Source: Microbacterium sp. MYb54 (lineage in GTDB: Bacteria; Actinomycetota; Actinomycetes; Actinomycetales; Microbacteriaceae). Taken from it: a stretch of 64,000 nt of DNA. The stretch is from the NCBI RefSeq assembly GCF_002979515.1, contig NZ_PCPA01000009.1, positions 62,001-126,000 on the forward strand. Direction: 5' to 3'. The notes beneath the pieces were generated by a model, which saw only the letters and a list, made by a program, of their open reading frames with translations, did not search any database and was not told the origin of the DNA. Position numbers and translations under genes: made by a program. Positions 34,891 to 43,578 of this stretch are shown here, one piece after another. How positions within the stretch are numbered: position 1 is the first letter of the stretch; each line of letters begins with the position of its first letter.

Positions 34891-36491
34891 TGGTCGTCCT
34901 TTGCGGAAGGGGCGGTACCGGAAGGCGTGGCGCTCGAAGGCGCGTCGGAGGTGTCGAGTCCGCTCGCGAGTCGGAAGATGCGGTCCTGCACGTCGGGTTG
35001 CTGGAGGGTGGTGCGATCGAGCTCTGCCACCACGCCGCCGCCCTTGAGCACGAGGGCACGGTGCGACAGGGCGAGGATCTCCGGCATGTCGCTCGAGGCC
35101 ATCACCACGGCCATGCCGGAGGCTGCGAGGTCGGTGATGATCCGGTAGATCTCGCTGCGGGCACCGATGTCGACGCCGCGGGTCGGCTCATCGAGAAGCA
35201 GCACCTTGACCTCGCCGGTGAGCCAGCGCGCGAGCACGACCTTCTGCTGGTTGCCACCCGACAGCGTCTCCATCAGCTGTCCGAGGCCGCGGCTGCGCAG
35301 GCGCACGGAGCTCATGACCTGGGAGACGGCGTCGACGCGGCTGCGTCCCTTGAGCCAGCCAGCGACGGAGAACTGACTCATGCGCGGCAGCGTGGCGTTG
35401 GCGAGGATGTCCATGCTGAGCACGGCGCCCGCACCCTTGCGGTCTTCGGGAACCAGGGCCATGCCCGCGGTGATCGCGTCGGCGGGGCGGCCGCGGCGCA
35501 CGCGGCTGCCGCCGACCGTGATCTCGCCCGCCGTCGAGGGCCGAACGCCGAACAGCGCCTCGATGAGCTCGGTGCGTCCGGCGCCGACGAGACCGGCGAG
35601 TCCGACGATCTCACCGCGACGCACCTGCAGGTCGAACGGCTGCGGAGCCGGGGTGTACTCGAGCCCGCGCACTGAGAGGGCGATGTCGTCGGAAGCCGGC
35701 GGGAGGTCGGGGAACAGGTCCTCGAGCTCACGCCCGATCATCGCGGTGACGATGTCGTCGTCGCTGAGCTCCGAGAGCGGCTGATCGGCGACCAGGCCGC
35801 CGTCGCGGAGCACCACGACCCGGTCGGCGATCGCGCGAATCTCCTCCATCTTGTGCGTGGTGAAGAGGATCGCCACCCCTCGGTCGCGGAGCATCCGCAT
35901 GTTCTCGATCAGACGGGCGACTTCCCGTTCGGCGATCGCACTGGTGGGCTCGTCCAGCAGCAGCACCCGGGCACCGGTGCTGGTGGCCTTGACGATCTCG
36001 ACGATCTGGCGCAGTCCCACCGGCAGCGATCCCATGCGCGCCTTGGAGTCGATGTCGACGCCGAACTCGGCGAGCATCTCCCTGGCCTCCCTCGCCATGC
36101 GGCGCCGGTCGACGAAGCCGAACCGGTTACGGAGTTCCCGACCGACGAAGATGTTCTCGTACACCGTGGTGTCGAGGATCGACGCGAGTTCCTGCGGCAC
36201 GATGGCGATCCCACGCTGGTGGGCATCGCGCGCGGATCCCGCGGCCAGCTCCTCTCCTCGGACGAGCACGCTTCCACCATCCGCCTTCATCTGACCGGAG
36301 GCGATCTTCATGAGGGTCGACTTTCCGGCACCGTTCTCTCCGGCGAGCGCCGTCACCGTTCCCGGCACGAGGTGCAGTCCCACGCCTTTGAGCACGGGCA
36401 CCCCGCCGAACGCCTTGCGGATGTCGACGCAGGCCAGCATGTCCGGCTGCTCGTGGAGCGCGATGTTCCCCGTCTGCTCGAGGCCGGTCAT
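34887..36491 (-). CDS. Ribose-type ABC ATPase with two nucleotide-binding domains
   Basis: A protein of 534 residues from ATG 36491. Two ABC domains: the first with Walker A GENGAGKST (51-59) and VLLLDEPTSA; the second with a degenerate Walker A GLVGAGRTE, signature LSGGNQQK and VLLLDEPTRG. This asymmetric duplication is the hallmark of RbsA/XylG/MglA ATPases. Overlaps of 4 bp with the dehydrogenase gene upstream and the permease gene downstream show a tight operon. A longer frame upstream runs through the dehydrogenase and is rejected. Confidence 0.93.
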   Translation of the reverse strand: MTGLEQTGNIALHEQPDMLACVDIRKAFGGVPVLKGVGLHLVPGTVTALAGENGAGKSTLMKIASGQMKADGGSVLVRGEELAAGSARDAHQRGIAIVPQELASILDTTVYENIFVGRELRNRFGFVDRRRMAREAREMLAEFGVDIDSKARMGSLPVGLRQIVEIVKATSTGARVLLLDEPTSAIAEREVARLIENMRMLRDRGVAILFTTHKMEEIRAIADRVVVLRDGGLVADQPLSELSDDDIVTAMIGRELEDLFPDLPPASDDIALSVRGLEYTPAPQPFDLQVRRGEIVGLAGLVGAGRTELIEALFGVRPSTAGEITVGGSRVRRGRPADAITAGMALVPEDRKGAGAVLSMDILANATLPRMSQFSVAGWLKGRSRVDAVSQVMSSVRLRSRGLGQLMETLSGGNQQKVVLARWLTGEVKVLLLDEPTRGVDIGARSEIYRIITDLAASGMAVVMASSDMPEILALSHRALVLKGGGVVAELDRTTLQQPDVQDRIFRLASGLDTSDAPSSATPSGTAPSAKDDQ

Positions 36492-37534
36492 GATTCCCTC
36501 GCGTACTCGCGGTCGGGGTGCACGATGCTCTTCAGGGTCGACGGACGCGAGGCGGAGTCGAGCGCCTCGCGCACCTCGGCCAGCCCGAAGGCGCCGGTGA
36601 CCAGTGCATCCAGGTCGACGGCTCCGGAGGCGACGAGGTCGATCGCGGTCGGCCACGTGTTCGCGTAGCGGAAGATGCCGGTGACGATCAGCTCGCGGTT
36701 CTGGATCGTGGAGACCGGGAGCGCGATCTCGTCGGCGCCCATGCCGACCAGGACGGCGACGCCGCCGGACTTCAGAGCCGAGATGCCCTGCTTCACGGCG
36801 ACGGGCGAGCCCGAGGCATCCACGAAGGCGTCATAGCCCGACCCGAGCGGACCCGCAGCCGGGTCGACGGCTTCGGTCGCACCGAACCGGAGGGCGACCT
36901 CGCGGCGCTCGGCCATCGGGTCGCTGATCACGATCTCGGTGGCGCCGAATGCCCGCGCGGTCTGTGCGGTGACGATGCCGATGGGACCGGCGCCGGTGAT
37001 GAGCACCCGGCTGCCCGGGCGCACGCCGGCTTTCTGCACCGCGGCGATGGCGACGGAAAGCGGCTCCATGAGCGCTGCGGCGTCGTCGCTGACGGAGTCG
37101 GGTACCGCATAGGCGAAGTCGTCCTGGATCGCGACGTACTCCGCGAACGCGCCGTCGATCGGCGGGGTGGCGTAGAACTCGATGCGCGGGCAGAGGTTGT
37201 ACCGGCCGCTTCGGCAGAACTCGCACACGCGGCAGGGGTGCTGCGGCTCGATCGAGACGCGCTCGCCCAGGCGGGAGTCGTCGACGTCGGCTCCGACAGC
37301 GACGATCACGCCGCCGGCCTCGTGGCCGAGCACGAGGGGCTCCGCCACGACGAAGTCGCCGATGCGCCCTTCGTGGAAGTAGTGCACGTCCGAGCCGCAG
37401 ATGCCGACCGCGTTCACCCGGACGATCACCTGATCGGCGGACGGGGCCGGCACGGGGCGGGTCTCGACCGTGAGCTCGCCGGCTCGCACCAATACGCTCG
37501 CACGCATGGTCGTCGGCAGTTCAGTGCGCTTCAT
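36488..37534 (-). CDS. Zinc-dependent polyol dehydrogenase (sorbitol/xylitol type)
   Basis: A protein of 348 residues from ATG 37534, with GAGGAG upstream. Medium-chain dehydrogenase: catalytic zinc ligands C46 and H71-E72 (GICGSDVHYF, LVLGHEAGG), structural zinc cysteines 101, 104, 107 and 115, and a nucleotide-binding GAGPIGIVTA. The HYFHEGRIGDFVV segment is typical of sorbitol and xylitol dehydrogenases. With xylulokinase in the same operon, oxidation of xylitol or D-arabitol to D-xylulose is the best guess. Its promoter (37587-37615) carries a SorC-type site. Confidence 0.9.
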   Translation of the reverse strand: MKRTELPTTMRASVLVRAGELTVETRPVPAPSADQVIVRVNAVGICGSDVHYFHEGRIGDFVVAEPLVLGHEAGGVIVAVGADVDDSRLGERVSIEPQHPCRVCEFCRSGRYNLCPRIEFYATPPIDGAFAEYVAIQDDFAYAVPDSVSDDAAALMEPLSVAIAAVQKAGVRPGSRVLITGAGPIGIVTAQTARAFGATEIVISDPMAERREVALRFGATEAVDPAAGPLGSGYDAFVDASGSPVAVKQGISALKSGGVAVLVGMGADEIALPVSTIQNRELIVTGIFRYANTWPTAIDLVASGAVDLDALVTGAFGLAEVREALDSASRPSTLKSIVHPDREYARES

Positions 37535-37586
37535 CGGGCTCCTCGTGGTGCGGCGGTGCAGTCGTGCAGTCGTGATTGCTCGACCG

Positions 37587-37615
37587 ACATTAGCCATGCG
37601 CGACGGATGAGACAA
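37587..37615 (-). promoter_or_regulatory. Predicted promoter of the polyol operon
   Basis: On the minus strand, -35 TTGTCT (37615-37610), 17-nt spacer, -10 TAATGT (37592-37587). The SorC-type site abuts the -35 box on its upstream side. Confidence 0.55.
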
Positions 37616-37634
37616 CTGGCCGCTCAGATGAGCG
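37615..37634. promoter_or_regulatory. SorC-type operator, copy 1
   Basis: ACTGGCCGCTCAGATGAGCG contains the inverted repeat CGCTCA-ga-TGAGCG. It is identical in 19 of 20 positions to 40946-40965, and both copies lie 22 nt upstream of the -10 box of the minus-strand operon they precede. It also overlaps the -35 region of the divergent sorC-like gene. Confidence 0.7.
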
Positions 37635-37693
37635 CGACTGGCGAAACCGGGATATGCTGAACCGACCCGACAGATACGAGACGAAGAGGCGAT

Positions 37694-38626
37694 ATGGGAC
37701 CCGATGAGCTGGTGCGGATCTCGCACGTCGCACGACGGCACTATCTGGACGGGTTGACGAAGATCGAGATCGCCGATGAACTCGGCGTCTCCCGCTTCAA
37801 GATCGCCCGGATGCTGGAGGACGCCCTCGAGCAGGGACTGGTGAAGATCACGATCGAGGCCCCGGACTCCCTCGACCTCGACCTGTCGATGCAGCTGCGG
37901 GCCCGCTTCGGCCTGACCCGCGCTCTCGCGGTGATCACCCCGGGGACGACCCCCGACCTCATCCAGGACCGACTGGGGCGCGCGGCTGCCGACCTCCTCA
38001 GCGAGATCGTCACCGAGGGCGATGTGCTCGGTCTCACGGCTGGTCGCACCCTGACCGCGATGGCCGGGCACCTGCGCACCCTCGCGACGTGCGAGGTGGT
38101 GCAGCTCGCCGGCGTCGCCGCCCCCACTCCGGAAAACGGTGTCGAGGTGATTCGCCAGGTGAGCCGCATCTCGGGCGGCCGCTCCCGCGCGATCTTCGCG
38201 CCGCTGCTCGTGGAGACCGCCGCGACCGCCTCGGCGCTGCGGCGCGAACCCGGCATCATGGAGACCTTCCGCCGCTTCGATTCCGTGACCAAGGCCGTCG
38301 TCGCGATCGGCTCCTGGAGCCCGCCCGACTCCCAGCTCTACGACAACGCCGGTCGCGCGGGCGCGCTCGACGAGCTGCTGGCAGCCGGCGTGAAGGCCGA
38401 GATCTGTGCGACGCTCATCGACGAGAACGGTGCGGTCGTCGGGTCGGTGGCCGAGCGGTCGCTCGCGGTGTCCACCGAACAGCTGCGGCACATCCCCGAA
38501 GTCATCGCGGTAGCGGGCGGTCCATCGAAGACGGGCGCAGTCGCCGCTGCCCTGCGCTCGGGGATCGTCGACTCCCTGGTCACCGACGCAGCCCTCGCCC
38601 GGCGACTTCTCGAGATGTCGGTCTGA
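37694..38626 (+). CDS. SorC-family sugar-binding regulator
   Basis: A protein of 310 residues. N-terminal helix-turn-helix (ARRHYLDGLTKIEIADELGVSRFKIARMLEDALEQGLV, about 13-50), then the SorC/DeoR-like sugar-phosphate-binding domain (GLTAGRTLTAMAGHL, VVQLAGV, FAPLLVET, VVAIGSW, VIAVAGGPSKTGAVAAALRSGIVDSLVTDAALARRLL). Such proteins sense a phosphorylated sugar. It is divergent from the polyol operon; two matching operators suggest it also governs the SDR-kinase operon at 40911. A -10 TATGCT at 37653-37658 is visible. Confidence 0.9.
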   Translation: MGPDELVRISHVARRHYLDGLTKIEIADELGVSRFKIARMLEDALEQGLVKITIEAPDSLDLDLSMQLRARFGLTRALAVITPGTTPDLIQDRLGRAAADLLSEIVTEGDVLGLTAGRTLTAMAGHLRTLATCEVVQLAGVAAPTPENGVEVIRQVSRISGGRSRAIFAPLLVETAATASALRREPGIMETFRRFDSVTKAVVAIGSWSPPDSQLYDNAGRAGALDELLAAGVKAEICATLIDENGAVVGSVAERSLAVSTEQLRHIPEVIAVAGGPSKTGAVAAALRSGIVDSLVTDAALARRLLEMSV

Positions 38627-38648
38627 GCCGTCGGCGCGACCGGGCCGG

Positions 38649-40097
38649 TCAGCGGACGGCGGCTTCGTAGCGTCGCAGCGGGGTGGAAGCGCGAACTATG
38701 CGGCGCAGGTCGCCGAGAGCGCCGCCTGCCGCACCGTGGGCGCGGGCCTGTACCAGGATGTTACCCATCGACGTGGCCTCCGACGGCCCGGCCATCACCG
38801 AGCGACCCGAGTAGTCGGCGACGGCCTGGGCGAGGATCGGAGACTCGGAGCCGCCGCCGACGAGATGGATCACCTGCACGTCGACCCCGGAGAGCGCCGC
38901 CGCCTCTTCGACCTGCCGCGCGACGAAGGCGCCGAGACTCTCGAGGACGAGTCGGACGATCGCCGCACGGTCTTCGGGCATCCGCCCACCGGATTCGGCG
39001 ACGAGCTCGGCGATGCGTGCGGTCATCTGCCCCGGACGCAGCAGGCGCGGGTCACCGGTGTCGACCAGCACGCCCGGAGTCGGGGCCGCTTCGGCACGCG
39101 CCAACAGCTCCTGACGAGCCGCGGTGCTGCGCGCTCCCCAGCCGTCGAGTCCCCATTCCCTGATGCACTCGTTCACGATCCAGAGCCCTGCGGCGATCCG
39201 GAGGAAGCGCACGGTGCCGTCGAGACCGAGCTCATTCGTGAACCCGGCTTCACGCGCGCGATCGCTCGTGATGATGCGATCGACCTCGACACCGGTGAGG
39301 ATCCACGTCCCGCACGAGACGAAGGCGAAGTTCTCGTCCCGAGCGGGCACGGCGATCACAGCGCTGGCGGTGTCGTGGGAGGCGACGGTGGTGACGTCGG
39401 TGGCGTCGTCCGGAGCGAGAATCCCCTCGCGCACACGACCCGTCACCGTGCCGGGCTCCACCGTCTCGGGGAAGATCCGCGACGGAAGTTTCAGCGCATC
39501 GATCCGGTGCGCATCCCACCCGCGACCGTAGGGCAGTGCGAGCCCCGTGCTGGAGACGTTCGTCGCCTCGGCGACCTCTTCTGCGCCGAGCCAGTGGGCC
39601 AGCAGGTCGGGCATCAGCAGCATCCGGCGCACGGTCTCGAGCCGCCCTGCCTCCTGATCCGCCATCAGCTGGTAGATCGTCATGATCGGGAGTGCGGTGA
39701 CGCCGGTCTCCCGGAAGGCCTCGGCAGCGGGCAGGATCGCGTCGACGAGGGGGAAGCTGCGGTCGGTGCGCGAGTCGCGCTGATGGAACGGCGCGTCGAG
39801 GAGGCCGTCGTACGCGAGCAGCCCGTAGTCGCCCGACCAGGCGTCCACTCCGACACTGGCGAAGGCGGGGCCGTCGGCGCGCAGTGATCGCAGTCCGGCG
39901 ACCGCATCGCGATACAGCCGCTGGGCGTCCCACCGCAGTCCGAGTTCATCCGTGAACGCACGGTTGCGGAACCGGTGCACCCCGTCGATCCGCAGTCTCT
40001 CCCCATCGACCGTCGCGCTCACCACACGACCGCTGGACCCGCCGAGGTCGACGGCGGCAGCTCGGAAGGTCGCCGAGCCGAGGGGCAGTTCGGGCAT
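38649..40097 (-). CDS. Rhamnulokinase-like FGGY kinase
   Basis: A protein of 482 residues from ATG 40097. FGGY kinase with RhaB-type features: AAVDLGGSSGRVV, VGVDAWSGDYGLLAYDG, PIMTIYQLMADQ, ASHDTASAVIAVPA, FVSCGTWILTGVE and HLVGGGSESPILAQAVAD. A second, more standard RhaB is at 51174. This copy is cotranscribed or closely linked with an SDR dehydrogenase under a SorC operator, so it may phosphorylate a ketose made from a polyol and not rhamnulose. TAGGCT lies 7 nt before the ATG, suggesting an additional leaderless start. Confidence 0.82.
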   Translation of the reverse strand: MPELPLGSATFRAAAVDLGGSSGRVVSATVDGERLRIDGVHRFRNRAFTDELGLRWDAQRLYRDAVAGLRSLRADGPAFASVGVDAWSGDYGLLAYDGLLDAPFHQRDSRTDRSFPLVDAILPAAEAFRETGVTALPIMTIYQLMADQEAGRLETVRRMLLMPDLLAHWLGAEEVAEATNVSSTGLALPYGRGWDAHRIDALKLPSRIFPETVEPGTVTGRVREGILAPDDATDVTTVASHDTASAVIAVPARDENFAFVSCGTWILTGVEVDRIITSDRAREAGFTNELGLDGTVRFLRIAAGLWIVNECIREWGLDGWGARSTAARQELLARAEAAPTPGVLVDTGDPRLLRPGQMTARIAELVAESGGRMPEDRAAIVRLVLESLGAFVARQVEEAAALSGVDVQVIHLVGGGSESPILAQAVADYSGRSVMAGPSEATSMGNILVQARAHGAAGGALGDLRRIVRASTPLRRYEAAVR

Positions 40098-40125
40098 GCC
40101 TCTCAGCCTATGGTCCGGCGGCCCC

Positions 40126-40911
40126 TCACACGCTGGTGTAACCGCCGTCGATGAGGATGCTCTGTCCGACGACGTAGCTCGACCGCTCGCTCGCGAGATA
40201 CACCAGAAGGTCACCGAGCTCTTCGGGCTCGCCCATCCGCCCTGCGGGGATGCGCCGCACCCACTCGTCCGCCATCTCGGGGTTCTCCGCCACGAAGTCC
40301 CTCGTCATGTCACTGGCGAAGTATCCCGGGGCGATCGCGTTGACCCGGATGCCGTGTGGCCACCACTCGATCGCCGCGCTCTTGGTGAGCATCGAAACCG
40401 CGGCCTTCGACGTGTTGTATGCGGCCTGCGTCTGCGGGATATTGACCGCGAAGGCCGACATCGACGACACGTTGACGACGCTGGCGAGGTTTCCCCGCGC
40501 AGCGTCGATGTGTCGCCTCGCGAACTCCCGGCTCGTGACGAACGTGCCGGTGACGTTGACGTCGAGCACCCGCCGCCAGTCCGTCGGCGTGGTATCGAGA
40601 AGGGGCGCGCCCAGCGTGATGCCCGCGCTGTTGACGAGCACGTCTGCGACGCCCAGGCGCTCGGCGACAGTGCCGAAGGCAGCGGCGACGGATGCTTCAG
40701 AGGCGACGTCGACGCTGACACCGGTGCAACGACGCCCTGTTGCGGACTGCAGGGTGTCGGCAGCATCGGCGACGGTGTCGAGGCGGTCGAGGAGAGCGAC
40801 ATCGGCCCCGGCAGCGGCCAGGGCCTCGGCCATGGCATAGCCAAGGCCACGCGCGCCGCCCGTGACGACGGCGACGCGGCCGAGAAGAGGTTCAGTGGTG
40901 TTTCCGAGCAT
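40126..40911 (-). CDS. Short-chain dehydrogenase, probable polyol oxidoreductase
   Basis: A protein of 261 residues, classical SDR: cofactor motif TGGARGLG (17-24), NSAG (94-97), catalytic S149/150, Y165 and K169 in YNTSK, and a C-terminal GQSILIDGGYTSV. Asp42 at the end of beta-2 favours NAD(H). The gene has a leaderless look (TAGGCT, 6 nt, ATG) and a 34-bp palindromic SorC-type operator over its -35 region. With the kinase downstream it could oxidise a polyol such as an arabitol or ribitol; the substrate is inferred. Confidence 0.85.
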   Translation of the reverse strand: MLGNTTEPLLGRVAVVTGGARGLGYAMAEALAAAGADVALLDRLDTVADAADTLQSATGRRCTGVSVDVASEASVAAAFGTVAERLGVADVLVNSAGITLGAPLLDTTPTDWRRVLDVNVTGTFVTSREFARRHIDAARGNLASVVNVSSMSAFAVNIPQTQAAYNTSKAAVSMLTKSAAIEWWPHGIRVNAIAPGYFASDMTRDFVAENPEMADEWVRRIPAGRMGEPEELGDLLVYLASERSSYVVGQSILIDGGYTSV

Positions 40912-40917
40912 GAGCAG

Positions 40918-40923
40918 AGCCTA
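40918..40923 (-). promoter_or_regulatory. -10 box of the SDR operon
   Basis: TAGGCT on the minus strand, 6 nt before the ATG and 22 nt downstream of the SorC-type site core, the same distance as in the polyol operon. Confidence 0.55.
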
Positions 40924-40941
40924 GCCGTGGCGCTCACCGTG

Positions 40942-40975
40942 CGACACTGGCCGCTCATATGAGCGGCCGGTGTCG
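40942..40975. promoter_or_regulatory. SorC-type operator, copy 2 (34-bp palindrome)
   Basis: A 34-bp inverted repeat centred at 40958/40959 in which 16 of 17 base pairs match (the only mismatch is T40948 with G40969). It contains ACTGGCCGCTCATATGAGCG (40946-40965), which matches copy 1 at 37615-37634 in 19 of 20 bases. Confidence 0.75.
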
Positions 40976-40982
40976 ATGGAAA

Positions 40983-42413
40983 CTAGAGGCGACGTGCCTC
41001 GTTGATCTTGTCGAGCGACTCGAATCGGTCACGGGATGCCCGATAGGCGTCATGACGGCGCAGGTCCGGAGCGAACTCCGCTTCGATCTCACCGGAAGCG
41101 TGACGCAGGTCGTCGATCGAGGAGATGAGTCCGCAGGCGAGACCTGCGAGCATCGCGGCCCCCTGAGCCGCACCGTGACCGCTCGCGGGCCGGAGCACCG
41201 GAATGCCGAGGACATCCGCCTTGATCTGCAGCCAGGCATCCGACGAGGCACCCCCGCCGGTGCTGATCACATGGTCCACGCCGAATCCGACTTCGCGAAG
41301 AACGTCGACGTCACGGGCCAGCGCGAGCGCGTTCCCCTCCATCGCGGCGAGCATCAGATCGGTGCCGTCGGTGGCCAGATCGATCCCCTCGATGATGCCG
41401 CGTGCCGAGGGGTTCCATGAGGGCGTCCGTTCCCCCGCCAGACTCGGCACCATCACGAGTCGACCGGGGCGCTGACGGGCGAGGATCGCTGCAGCCGAAC
41501 GCAGATCGGTACCGGAATCGAGACTGTTCACCCAGTCGATCGTCGCGCCGGCGGTGACCTGCGCCGTGATCAGGAGATCGGTGTCGGGCGTGCAATGCCG
41601 TGAATGGATGAAGCCGGGCACGGCAGTCCCGCGGGGTACGGCGAGCATCGTCACGCTGGAGAAGCCGGTCATGTCGACGAACGGGTCACCTGCCACCAAC
41701 GCCCCGGCCTCGAGAGCAGAGCCGATCGCGTCGATGCCGCCGGCGATGACGGGGATGCCCTCGGGGAGCCCGGTGTGAGCAGCCGCCTCAGCGCTCACCT
41801 CCCCCACGACGGTCTTCGCCCGGACGATCGGCGGGAGCTTGGCGAGCGCGGGGATCGCAGTGCGCAGCCGAGCGGGGAAATCGCCGAGGTCGTCGTCGAA
41901 TCCCTGCATGAGCGACGCCGTGGTGTCGTCGAGCACGGCGATGCCCGTCAGCATCCGCACGAGGAAGCCGTTGGTGGACAGCACCGCCGCGGCCGCCTCC
42001 AGCTCTTCCGGACGATGAGCGGCGAGCCAGGCGAGCTTTGCCGTGCCGAAGAACGGATCCGCACCATTCCTGGACCGGGGAACGAGATCACCGATCACGC
42101 GGGCCTCGCTGACCGCGCGACGGTCGAGCCAGGTCAGCGCGGCCCCCGTGGGGTTGCCGCCCTCGTCGACCGGGACGAAGGTCGGAGCCTGGGAGGTGAC
42201 GGCGACGGCCCGCACCCGGATTCCCGGGAGCACGGGGCGGAGCGCCGCGCCGAGAGCGCGCCACCAGTCGAGGGCGTCTTGTTCCGCTCCAGCTCCGTCG
42301 GTGCGCGTCGGATACGGCACCGAGCGGTCCGCGATCCGACGACCGGCGAGGTCGGTCGCGACGACTTTGACCGAGCTGGTGCCGGCGTCGATGCCGAGCA
42401 GAGCCTCGGTCAC
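40983..42413 (-). CDS. FGGY-family carbohydrate kinase, substrate unknown
   Basis: A protein of 476 residues from GTG 42413. FGGY features: LGIDAGTSSVKVV at the N-terminus, VAVTSQAPTFVPVDEGG, TWLDRRAV, PVIAGGIDAIGSALEAGAL, VPSLAGERTPSWNPSARG and STGGGASSDAWLQIKADVLGIPV. It is closer to the general xylulokinase/gluconokinase branch than to RhaB. It ends an operon with a 2-hydroxyacid dehydrogenase and a ribose-type importer, so it probably phosphorylates the imported compound or its oxidation product; the identity is unknown. Confidence 0.85.
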   Translation of the reverse strand: MTEALLGIDAGTSSVKVVATDLAGRRIADRSVPYPTRTDGAGAEQDALDWWRALGAALRPVLPGIRVRAVAVTSQAPTFVPVDEGGNPTGAALTWLDRRAVSEARVIGDLVPRSRNGADPFFGTAKLAWLAAHRPEELEAAAAVLSTNGFLVRMLTGIAVLDDTTASLMQGFDDDLGDFPARLRTAIPALAKLPPIVRAKTVVGEVSAEAAAHTGLPEGIPVIAGGIDAIGSALEAGALVAGDPFVDMTGFSSVTMLAVPRGTAVPGFIHSRHCTPDTDLLITAQVTAGATIDWVNSLDSGTDLRSAAAILARQRPGRLVMVPSLAGERTPSWNPSARGIIEGIDLATDGTDLMLAAMEGNALALARDVDVLREVGFGVDHVISTGGGASSDAWLQIKADVLGIPVLRPASGHGAAQGAAMLAGLACGLISSIDDLRHASGEIEAEFAPDLRRHDAYRASRDRFESLDKINEARRL

Positions 42414-42426
42414 CGCGGGCCATCCT

Positions 42427-43482
42427 TCACAGGATTGCCGTTCGAGGGCCCTCGACCAGCGGGTTCTTCGCCGGCTCTCCGCGGAGGAAGCGTCCCACCT
42501 CTTCGGCCACGCCACGCGCTGCACGCACCGCTGTCTCCTGGCTGGCGCCGGCGATATGCGGGGTGACGACCACGTCCTTCCCCTCGTGCGCGAGCCGGAA
42601 CAGAGCGTGGTCGAAGTCGACGGGTTCCTCCGGATACACGTCGAAGGCCGCTCCACCGAGGTGACCGCCCTGCAGCGATGCCGCGACGGCGTCGTAGTCG
42701 ACCAGCCCACCGCGGGCGGCGTTCACGAGCAGCGCTCCCGGCTTCATACGGCCGAGCGTATCCGCATTGACCATGTGCGCGGTCTCCGGAGTCAGCCGGG
42801 CATGCACCGACACGAGATCGCTCCGGGTGAAGACCTCGTCGACGGTGTCGACCCGCTCCACGCCCTGACCCAGCGCGCTGTCCGGCAGGTACGGGTCGAA
42901 TACGAGCACCTGCGCTCCCATCGCCGCGAAAGAGTGTGCGACATGCGAGCCGACTGCGCCGGCGCCGAGCAGCCCGATCACTGATCCGGAGATCTCACGC
43001 CCGACCGCATCAGAGCGATAGAGGTCGCCACGCCAGGTGCGAGACATCATGCTCTCGTGCGCCGAAGGGATCCGACGCATCAGCGCCAGAGCGAGCCCGA
43101 TCGTCATCTCGGCGGTCGCCACGCCGTTGCGCCCCGGGACGTTGGCGACCTGGATGCCCCGCTCCCTTGCCGCCTCGATGTTCACGTTGGTCGGCCCGCC
43201 ACGCGACACGGCGATGAACCGCAGCTCCGGCAGTGCATCCATCACCCCGGCGGTCATCGGCGCGAGCTGCGTGACGATCGCCGTAGCGCCATGGAGCGCT
43301 TCGATGAGCTCGCCCTCCGACCCCGCGGCCTCGTCGACCTCGGCAACCTTCCCGAACGGCGCGTCCGGCCAGGCGAACTCGATCTCTGGCACCTCGAGCA
43401 CGCCGGGCAAGACCCGATCGAGCTCGGTCCGCAGCAGCGAAGCGCGGATGAATCGGTCGCCGGCGGCGAGCACTCGGATCAT
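42427..43482 (-). CDS. D-2-hydroxyacid dehydrogenase
   Basis: A protein of 351 residues of the D-isomer-specific 2-hydroxyacid dehydrogenase family (PGDH-like). NAD-binding GAGAVG at 173-178, catalytic R257 (NAARGG), E285/286 (YPEEP) and H309 (VTPHIAG) are all present. No regulatory ACT or serine-binding domain, so it is not a full SerA. GGAAGGA precedes the ATG. Placed between the ABC receptor and an FGGY kinase, it likely acts on a sugar acid or keto-acid formed from the transported substrate. Confidence 0.88.
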   Translation of the reverse strand: MIRVLAAGDRFIRASLLRTELDRVLPGVLEVPEIEFAWPDAPFGKVAEVDEAAGSEGELIEALHGATAIVTQLAPMTAGVMDALPELRFIAVSRGGPTNVNIEAARERGIQVANVPGRNGVATAEMTIGLALALMRRIPSAHESMMSRTWRGDLYRSDAVGREISGSVIGLLGAGAVGSHVAHSFAAMGAQVLVFDPYLPDSALGQGVERVDTVDEVFTRSDLVSVHARLTPETAHMVNADTLGRMKPGALLVNAARGGLVDYDAVAASLQGGHLGGAAFDVYPEEPVDFDHALFRLAHEGKDVVVTPHIAGASQETAVRAARGVAEEVGRFLRGEPAKNPLVEGPRTAIL

Positions 43483-43538
43483 GATGTGTGTGGGTCCTTC
43501 CGTCCGCGGTTGACCGCGGTCTGGGTGTCGAAGAGGTG

Positions 43539-43572
43539 ACCGCCGCCCGCGACACGAGGCGCGGGCGGCGGT
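43539..43572 (-). terminator. Hairpin after the ABC receptor gene
   Basis: A perfect 13-bp GC stem (ACCGCCGCCCGCG/CGCGGGCGGCGGT) with an 8-nt loop starts 6 bp after the receptor stop. It likely uncouples receptor levels from the enzymes encoded downstream. Confidence 0.65.
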
Positions 43573-43578
43573 GGAGGT

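Noticed and set aside
37535..38491. N-terminal extension of the polyol dehydrogenase frame
   Set aside because: It is antisense to the SorC gene and crosses the promoter region; the ATG at 37534 has a good ribosome-binding site.
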